From Morchella semilibera (Eukaryota; Ascomycota; Pezizomycetes; Pezizales; Morchellaceae), in assembly GCA_009192285.1 (NCBI GenBank), contig WBVU01000003.1:3069973-3133972 (forward strand): 64,000 nucleotides of DNA, written 5' to 3'. Position 1 is the first letter of the stretch. Each line of letters begins with the position of its first letter. The notes under the pieces are model-generated. The model was not told where the DNA came from. It searched no databases and saw only the letters and a program-made list of their open reading frames with translations. The translations under genes and the position numbers were made by a program. Positions 56,204 through 64,000 of this stretch are shown in pieces.

Positions 56204-57660
56204 ATGGAGGGAATCCGCACCCTTTCCGAACCGGCAGTAACTGTCACTCACCGCTTGGGAGGAGCGGGGGAAATCCCATCTCAATCTCAAGATTCCATCA
56301 ATCCAGTTCTAGACACAAGGGCCTCATATTCATATGAATCCCATCCGCTCCCCGTGCCAGTGTCACAACGAGGCTCCACAGCTGGGTTCTCGTCATCAAC
56401 TGGTTTAAATGTACCACCGAGGTACTTCCACTCTCGTCGTGTAAAGAAGGGTGAAGTATCACAACCATGGCTGGCAAAGAAGGACCCACGCGAGAAATGG
56501 GTCACGATTATTCCGTGTGTGGGACTATTCATCGGACTGGGAATTGCGGGGATCTTGATCTGGCACGGGGTTTCGAGTGTGGTTAATCATAAGTACTGTC
56601 CGGTGTTGATTGAAGATTGGAGCAATGGCTTCAGAGAGGATATCTGGTCCAGAGAAGTGCAGGTCGGTGGTTATGGGTGAGTTTACGTATTCCCTAATAT
56701 ATATATAAAGCTCCTAATATGCTTTCTTCTTCTTTTAGAAATGGGTTGTTTGACTATACTACGAACAATCCCGAGAATTCATTTGTCGGAGATGACGGTC
56801 GTCTTCATATACGTCCAACACTCCAGGACGAAAAACTCATCACCACTGACAATGTACTCAACCTCACTGCCATGGGTATCTGCACATCTGCTGTCCTAAA
56901 GGACTGCGTTGCAGGGACAAACACAACCAACGGTACCATCATTAACCCTGTTAAGTCCGCACGGATTCACACAAAAAACAGTGCTTCCATCAGATATGGC
57001 CGCGTCGAAGTTCGTGCTAAGCTCCCTAAGGGCAAGTGGCTCTGGCCCGCCATCTGGATGATGCCCGTCGACAACATATATGGCGCTTGGCCGAGGTCTG
57101 GCGAGATTGATATCGCCGAGTCCCGTGGTAACGACTGGCGGTATGCTCAGGGTGGCAATGATATTGTATCCTCCACGCTGCATTGGGGGCCTGATCCCGC
57201 CAACAATGGATGGTGGAGGACGAATGTTAAGCATAGGGCGCTCCACACAACTTATGCCGACAAGTACCATACGTTTGGGCTCGAGTGGAGTGAGAAGTAT
57301 ATCTTCACATATGTCGACTCGAGGCTTTTGCAGGTCCTCTATACAAACTTCCAAGAACCCCTTTGGAAGCGTGGGAACTTCCCAGTTGCTAGCCAGAATG
57401 GCTCTAGATATATTGATCCTTGGTCACAAACAGGTCGTCCTAGCACCCCGTTCGATCAGAAATTCTATCTTATCCTCAATGTAGCTGTTGGTGGCACCAA
57501 TGGATGGTTTGAGAACGGAAAAGACTTGAAGCCATGGGTTGACGGCAGCCCAAATGCAAAGAAGGATTTTTGGGATGCCAGGGCAGAATGGCTTCCTACA
57601 TGGAAAAATAACGGTGATATGATTGTTGACACCGTGAAGATGTGGCAACAATGCGGCTGA
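56204..57660 (+). CDS. Membrane-anchored glycoside hydrolase family 16 protein (beta-glucanase/transglycosylase type)
   Basis: Type II membrane protein with an extracytoplasmic GH16 domain, likely acting on beta-1,3-type glucan of the cell wall. Exons 56204-56676 and 56739-57660 (62-nt intron); 464 aa. Residues 1-98 are a Ser/Pro-rich cytoplasmic segment, then one signal-anchor helix IIPCVGLFIGLGIAGILIW (~101-119). The GH16 domain spans roughly 130-464. The catalytic motif SGEIDIAESRGN contains the nucleophile and acid/base Glu in the E-I-D-I-A-E pattern. Substrate-cleft residues are seen in KGKWLWPAIWMMP, HWGPDP, YHTFGLEWS and LILNVAVGGTNGW. N-glycosylation sequons NLT and NTT/NGT occur. It looks complete and intact. 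Substrate specificity cannot be read from the sequence; Kre6-like function is possible but those proteins are longer. Confidence 0.9.
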
Positions 57661-59303
57661 AAAAACCACATAAGTGGTGCCTCGGACTTATGGAGCTTAA
57701 CTACTAGCTGCTTTATATATGATGGATGAGTCTTTTCTTCTTTTCTATCAAGGGGTCGTCTAATATCTAGTTCTTCTCTTTCCTTTCCTACCGGCATAGA
57801 GGTTTCTAGGTGCTTCTTTCATCCCTTATTTCTTTTTTGCATCATATCGAGTTTGCACTTTTACATAACTTAGATACAATCGGGCATGAATATCTGGGAA
57901 GATCCTGTTGAGGAACATATGTGTCTTGCTATCTCGTTTTTCTTGTATCACAAATACTTTGAATTTGAACACGCTTGAACTCTACGTGTAATCTTTGAGC
58001 CTATTCTCCTTTGTTCGGGGGATTCTATACTTATAATGGCCCTTGATCGCTATCGATACCAAACCAATATAGCACCAATTGAGCTCCCTGTCTTATGGGA
58101 GCATGGTATTTCAATTTTTTGTACCGTTCTATAATCGTGCTATGTTTTGCGCAGGGCTAGAGCGGATATTAAAACAATCAACAGATATTAAGCAATGATA
58201 ATTTGAGAGTAGGCTCTAGATCTGGTAGAGTACACCGTAGTGGTGTTCACCCTAAAGCAATTTGAAATCCTCCTAGATGAGAATTGTATAAAACATTTGT
58301 GGTGTGTTTTGCTGCAGAAAGACCGTTTTTGATCATTTAGGCGACTTAACTATAATGATATGCGTTCGTATTGTATATGAGTAATATCAGCTCTGGATAC
58401 ACAAGGGAAGATTAAGTTTGTTTGGTACAGCTATGGCTACAGGCAGGTTTGGCGAGAGATGTTGTATGACTAGGTATGCCAAGAGCAAATGAATATGAAT
58501 CTGTATCTGCCCTAACTAACCCTAACTAACTCCCCCAGCTAGGGCACATGGCTTTCACTCCCCCAAAAGGATAATGCCAACAACCAGTAATTGTCTAATT
58601 CGTTATCCGAGTTCTCAGCTGGATTATGGCACAGTCTAGGTGCTAAAAATGTCAGATTTATGGACATACCGACTCTGCTTCAAACAGACAGATCCTGAAA
58701 ATTCGTTCAGTAATCAGGTCACATACTCAAAATCCCAAAGCATAATGATATTTCCTTTCGTTCTCTGTTATGCCGATGTCGCGGGTACTGGCCGGCTGAC
58801 CGAGTATTGATGTCGCCATGGCATAGCATCCGTAATTGCACTGTCTTACATTGTTGGTCGGTAGAGCCGGAGAATGGCATATGTCAACTCGTATATCGAG
58901 TACCTGTTAACAAGAATGGCCTTGTTACACTTATGCTTGCTTTTTGCCGTGTTACTGGTCCTACTACGTTGATACATATCATCAGCTTGGGTTGGTGATT
59001 ATGAATGATACATGTGGTGATATTCGAGGAAACGCACATGGAAATATGAGGCCGGAGTCGACTCCCAACCTAGGGATACCTAGACTTGGAATTGCACTTC
59101 GAAAAGCTTGTAGTTGCATGTACTTCGCTGGGCCTGATGCCCATTGGTGATCATTATGATGCCCGAAAGTGAAAGATAGGGAACAATTTCGGTAGAGTTC
59201 AGTTGGGAGCACCTGGTAATCAATAGATAGGATAGGCACTTCGGGAAGTTTGGATGTTGCTCTACTTTTACGGAGTCGTAAAATTTAAGACCTCCACCAA
59301 CAC

Positions 59304-60102
59304 TACATGTATCTATGCAACCTATGCAGCCACTGACTGATTGCTCTACATGTACTTACATGTAGCTATGACGTTCTAGGCTAGCTGACTTCAATTTTCT
59401 TTTGCTTCAATCATTACATGTACATATATTCGCGATAAACTCAACGCAGCCAATGCAAACACGTACGACGTTGGTGTAATCGGAGATTTGATAGCCATAT
59501 AAAAGAGCACGATGCACCTACATAAGCTCTTTGGTCACCCGAACACGACCAAGAAAGCATATTCATAACGCATGAGACACATCATTACCATTGATCCAGA
59601 ATTCCGGTAGATACATGCACCAATATCCTATCAAAGATAGAAAACACGTTTTACATGTATGTAGTGCTTGATTCTCTACACTTATGAGATGCACAAAACC
59701 TTATCGAAACAAGATATACATGAACAATACACCAATTTACGTACTTATATGTCTTCATCGACAACAAATCACATTTCTCAGGAATCTACTTCATGTAGAC
59801 CATGCACTAAACCTAGTGTCTTGTATACCAAGATACTGGGAGACATGCATTTAAAACCCAAAGATCACTACATATAATATAAATATAGGCGATCGACCTG
59901 GATTCCGGGTATCTTCGCTGTGACCGCCAATCTATAATCGAGCACAATATCTTTAGCTCTTGGAGAATATATGCCTTCTATGACCTTGTCTCGAGCGAGG
60001 CACATTGAATTCGGACCCATGGCATGGGGACGCCATGCCTTGTCCCCGCTGAGAGCATGCCTCAACCCCGTGGTAGTTACATACATGTACTACATACATG
60101 TA
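59304..60102 (+). repeat. Cluster of seven TACATGTA palindromes
   Basis: Copies start at 59304, 59347, 59357, 59415, 59652, 60082 and 60095 within 800 bp. Several are extended by ACATAC or ATGTAG. The cluster is non-coding. Function is unknown; see findings for the window-wide count. Confidence 0.9.
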
Positions 60103-61162
60103 GTATACTACCTCAACAGTACAGGCCTAAGTTTTTATATGTATACGCCTACTGATAGCTACAGTCAAGAGTTGTTAGGGAGAACAAGGTTTATCCTATT
60201 AGGGTTTTACACTTCTTTTGTATTGAGAATTACACTTTTAATTTTATATTGTAACGTATCTTAATTAACCAATTACTTAAACTCCGACCCTTACTTGGTT
60301 AAACCACGCGTTTATGGTGCCAGTGAGCCTTGCAAAGGAGTACTCTAAAAGTGACAATGAAAGAACGCCTTTACCTCATAACTCATAAACATGGATCGTG
60401 CCAGGAACTCCCGTTGCCTTCTGTGCTGCTTGCTCGCGGTTAATACATATATATATGAATACCTTGCAGACTCGTGGGCCGGGCAGCCCTGTCCACAGAC
60501 GTGCAGCCACCAGCATGAAATCTATATCTAAATTATAAAGTTACTACATGTTGAATAACTTACTGAGGGAGAAAAAACAAAAATCGCTAAATACCATCGA
60601 CAATCTACTCTACGTATACCATATAGCTGCGTGGGTCAGACTGGGCTGATAAATTCAAACTTTTATTTTATTTCCTTCACGTATATCTGTTCGCTCCTCT
60701 CGGCCTGTAAAGTATGTAGGCCTAGGCCTTAGCTGGGTCACTATTTGATACTTCCCATATCAGCCTGTGTATTCCTGGCGGAGCACACTACCACGAATCT
60801 AGTAGCCCACAACTAAACGTCAGGATAAGATTGGAATACCTGGTTGGGATGCTGTCTTAATTTAGAAGCTCTCTACGGTGCCCGGCCGTCAACAGAGAGT
60901 GTTTACTAAGTGATAATTGACACTTTGAAAGTGACGGTTGCGGGAGGCAAAGTTGACTGTTCCCCTCAGTCACCTAATTAACCACACATGGAAGGCATGA
61001 TAGGAGAAACCCCATAGGTAAGCAGTTCTTCATGCTTATTGTGAAATACCCTGGCCTGATATGAACTGCACATAGTATAGTAAATTTAAACATATCTGGG
61101 CGTATCATACATCCCCGCTTCAGAAAATTGGTTAAAATTGACGGTTTCGGCAACCACCTTTT

Positions 61163-61258
61163 AATGTGGCGAAGTGTAAATTGTCGGTTTTGACACTTAG
61201 TAAGTACTCTAATGTGGCGAAGTGTAAATTGTCGGTCTTGACACTTGGTAAATACTCT
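61163..61258 (+). repeat. 48-bp tandem duplication with hairpin-forming units
   Basis: Two head-to-tail 48-bp units, 61163-61210 and 61211-61258, differ at three positions (all transitions). Each unit contains AAGTGTAAA and, about ten bases later, TTGACACTT, which pair with one mismatch, so each unit can fold into a 9-bp stem with a GTCGG-containing loop. A related TTGACACTTTGAAAGTG lies at about 60918. Confidence 0.9.
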
Positions 61259-62705
61259 CTAGCTCTGTGCGCTCTAAAAGTGCACCGCATGCCAAAAAGA
61301 CCGCGGAGCCTAGCTAGCTAAGTAGCTATAGGCTGAAGAATCGGTGTTAACATTCTCGGAGAAAAATATCATTTAATTGCAGCTAGTGATTACCTGAAAA
61401 ACAATAGGTCTTGCCTTATATAATTAATCACTATTGTTTATCACTCCTTCAAACTTCTCTCAGGGACCAACGATGGGTAATATACGAGAAGATCATATCG
61501 TAGGGACACAAACTCTTCGCCCTCGGGTCACGTTAGTTGAAGTCGCACAATTTGGTGATCTCTCTTTTTTATTTCAGCATAAACCATAAAATAGGTGTGT
61601 ATAGATCCTATCATGTCATGGAGAGATGACGCTGCTGCTGGCCGTCTTGTTGCCATGTTGCCACTCTAAAAGTATTCGCTTCCGTGGCACAATGATTCTA
61701 ATATTCCTAATGCATTTTGTCGGCTTTCTGTTTGTCTTAGTTTCTCGGGGTCGGGGAGGCCTCGGGGGAGACAAACATCGTGTATGTGTTAAACTGGAAG
61801 TTTGTGTTACAGCGCCTTATTAACGTGAAGGGTCAGGACTACTTTACATGTAAGCTCAGGAGAGCGACATCTGAGAAAGGCACTGGACAGATACATGTAT
61901 ATCATGGGCCATAGACACTTGACCTCAATCTGGGGTGATTTAGTCTTGTGAGCAGTTGACAAAATATCGTTAGTTCGATTGTGACCCGCTGACCAGTTAT
62001 TACACAACTAACAAATAAGGTAATTGTGCAACAGATCATATTTTGAATAGAATTGCTTTAGCACTAGTAGCTAAGTACATATGAGTCCAAGGCTGAGAAT
62101 TCTGGCCTGTATGATCTATATACAGCGGCACATACATTTGTAAAGTTTATGTTCCCGGGTCTAATAAACTCATCATGCAGCACGCCGTGACCTAAACAAT
62201 ATGTAAGCAAAAAAGAACCAAGAAATGAATAACCACCTGTCTCTAACTCTATACCTGCTTCTCTTCCTCTTCATCCTCATCTCTCGGCCATCAAACCACC
62301 ACTCTCGTTAACTTTCTTGAATTTGATGAGGTATATTTGAGGTAACTTCCATCGTTTGGCTGTCGTCCATCCTCGACAAACTATCTGATCTTACCCTCTT
62401 CTGCTGCTGTTCTTCAGGGTAGAGGGGAAATAAGATAGATAGACCTGATTCATCTCTTAAGCTCCGTAATTCTCTCATTAAGACGTTTCCATCTCCGTTG
62501 GCTCAATTCCTCACTATAACGACCATCTCTCAAATATCTAACCTACGAGGTTTGCCGGGATTTTGCTTCATAGCACAATCGTTACTGGTCTTTCATCCAT
62601 CACTCGTTTCCTAAGACAAATCTCTCTCTTTACATATCAGTCGAAAACATCGACTTAACTTGAACTTTCTCCCAAAAATAATCCTCTTGAGGCTTCACCT
62701 GTACA

Positions 62706-64000
62706 ATGAGTTTCAAGGACTACTTCCGTGCCAAACCGCCAGCCGAGCCTTCTGCAGTTGTTCCCGCCACTCACCAACAGCCTTTAGACGCTTTCGAGCT
62801 TCGGCCACCATTCATGCCTGGCTCTGGGTCTGAGTCTACCTCCAGGGTGGGGTCTTCCAGGTCTTCAGCTTTTATAATTGACGATATAAAGCATGAAGTT
62901 ATGGTAAACTATTTGCACCAGCAACAATGCAGCAGTCTCTGGGTTAATACCAGCCCTGTTTCCGGAGCGAGCAGCAGTGATGAGGGAGTAGTTCTGAGGA
63001 AAAGTAAAGGTCACTATATAGCTTGTCCCGAGACTTTAAATAACAGCCTATTTTCAGAAGCTTGTGCAGCACTGAATGTCCATGTTTGTACTTCCCTATT
63101 GTTATCATATATACAACTATGCTTGTTGCTTAACTTCTTTGCTAACAACATTCACAATTACTTTCTAGGTTGCTATGACTGTTAACTCTCGTATTATCAA
63201 AACATTCTTGCAGTGGTCACCAGATGCTGTAGATGTGCCGCTCATGAACGGTTTACGAATTCAAATTATCCCCACGATATCTGATCTTCCCCGTGCAAGG
63301 AAGCACCAATTCGCTGCTTTCGTCGCCAAGGACGCCATATTAATCGTTTGGGATGATGACCCACTCAATATCATCACCAGAGCAAAATACATTGAGAATG
63401 AGCTCATGGCTTTGGTATGGAGAACCCCTGAGGCGCTTGAGGAGGAAGCGGCAAAAGAAGGAAGGCAGTTGGGTGTGCAAATTGAAGAAATTATCGATGA
63501 AGAGTCCGGTCAAGTATCCGGATACCGCGAAAGAAGGCCGACAAATCTTTTAAACACCATCTTGGTTGCCTTCACTCTGGCCCTTGTCATTACAACCTTA
63601 GGTGCTGGATACAGACAGATAGGCATAGAGGTTGCGGTAGATGGCAACATGCTGAGACTAGCATTTATTGCGTTGTCACCTGTCCAAGTTTTCTTCACTT
63701 TAGTAGGCCCCCCATTCATTGATAATATGTTCCATCTCGTTTTTGAGATGAGCTTTGCTGATACGTGAAAACCAAAGTTCTTCGCTCAAGTAATTATCGG
63801 TTGTCTTGCCCAATGCTTTGGCCCTGTTTCCCAATTGACAGAGAACTCCAAATATTATTCAGCGAAGCCCCCACAGCGTATTAGAACCGGGGCCCTTCCC
63901 CATATTACCATCCAGTGTCCGGTATATAAAGAGGGTCTTCAGGGTGTTATCGCGCCAACAATAAAGTCTATCAAGCAGGCAATCAGCACCTACGAGCTTC
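62706..64000 (+). CDS. Fungal family 2 glycosyltransferase, N-terminal part (cut by window end)
   Basis: N-terminal part of a large multi-pass membrane GT2 protein conserved in filamentous ascomycetes; as I recall, it is the family of Zymoseptoria GT2, needed for hyphal growth on solid surfaces. Exons 62706-63083, 63169-63702, and 63778 to the end of the window (85- and 75-nt introns). Landmarks: FELRPPFMPG, the cytosolic block DDIKHEVMVNYLHQQQ, VVLRKSKGHYIACP, SRIIKTFLQWSPDAVDVPLM, RKHQFAAFVAKDAILIVWDD, then two membrane helices (LNTILVAFTLALVITTLGAG; LAFIALSPVQVFFTL joined to FFAQVIIGCLAQ). The GT2 catalytic domain begins at LPHITIQCPVYKEGL. The second intron is required: without it the frame ends at 63768 and the helix is broken. 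The DxD and QxxRW motifs would lie beyond the window. Confidence 0.9.

Larger units (their letters stand above)
57661..62705. other. Long intergenic region, 5.0 kb
   Basis: No supportable gene. It has the densest set of TACATGTA palindromes in the window (seven between 59304 and 60102, plus 61845 and 61892), a 48-bp tandem duplication at 61163-61258, and an AACTAACCCT direct repeat near 58513-58530. The roughly 500 bp before 62706 is CT-rich, consistent with a long leader of the GT2 gene. Confidence 0.5.

Noticed and set aside
61163-61258. CRISPR-like array
   Set aside because: Only two adjacent units with no spacers, in a eukaryotic genome; a tandem duplication.

Overview
This window is nuclear DNA from a filamentous ascomycete (Pezizomycotina). 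Most coding regions are split by short introns of about 50-100 nt with GTRNGT-type donors and CTRAC/CTAAY branch sites. The gene set is fungal: DBP3, NHA1-type antiporter, HRP1, GYP1, VAC7, WEE1, MRM2, a CIA84-like PPR protein, OST3 and a filamentous-fungal GT2. High intron counts in single genes (eight proposed in the antiporter, five in a small oxidoreductase) and low gene density (15 clear genes in 64 kb, long A/T-rich intergenic stretches) would fit an early-branching class such as Pezizomycetes. That placement is an inference. I see no prophage, CRISPR, rRNA or intact transposon.

Layout. 1.2-3.1 kb (+): DBP3 RNA helicase. 4.1-6.1 kb (+): Na+/H+ antiporter. 9.5-11.3 kb (+): Ser/Thr-rich single-pass membrane glycoprotein. 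13.4-14.7 kb (-): PIG3-type quinone oxidoreductase with 13- and 22-nt exons. 15.5-18.8 kb (-): HRP1/Nab4 two-RRM protein. About 19.5-22.0 kb (+): GYP1 RabGAP. 24.0-26.9 kb (-): VAC7. 32.2-35.2 kb (+): WEE1 kinase. 38.5-39.7 kb (+): MRM2 methyltransferase. 41.3-42.0 kb (+): LAMTOR2-type roadblock protein. 43.0-45.4 kb (+): CIA84-like PPR protein. 47.2-49.4 kb (-): coiled-coil nuclear protein. 50.1-51.3 kb (+): OST3. 56.2-57.7 kb (+): membrane-anchored GH16. 62.7 kb to the end (+): GT2 glycosyltransferase, cut by the window edge.

The genes are ordinary housekeeping and morphogenesis functions and show no cluster logic. Adjacent pairs HRP1/GYP1, VAC7/WEE1 and coiled-coil/OST3 are divergent and share upstream regions. 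The part from about 41.3 to 51.3 kb is clearly richer in G+C, especially at third codon positions, than the flanking thirds.

Three signals deserve a second look. (1) Five of the fifteen genes are each broken by one single-base indel in a short homopolymer (DBP3, NHA1, GYP1, WEE1, coiled-coil gene), with family-typical protein on both sides. This suggests base-calling errors unless RNA or decoding explains it. (2) The palindrome TACATGTA occurs 29 times by hand count, roughly 25 times random expectation, and never in an exon I annotate. A second word, ATCACTCG, occurs 14 times on both strands, also outside exons. (3) There are small mobile-element-like traces: a Pol III A-box/B-box unit at 46.37 kb, and a 42-bp A-tailed insertion flanked by a 12-bp direct repeat at 12.84 kb. 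I did not find a convincing new multi-gene system.
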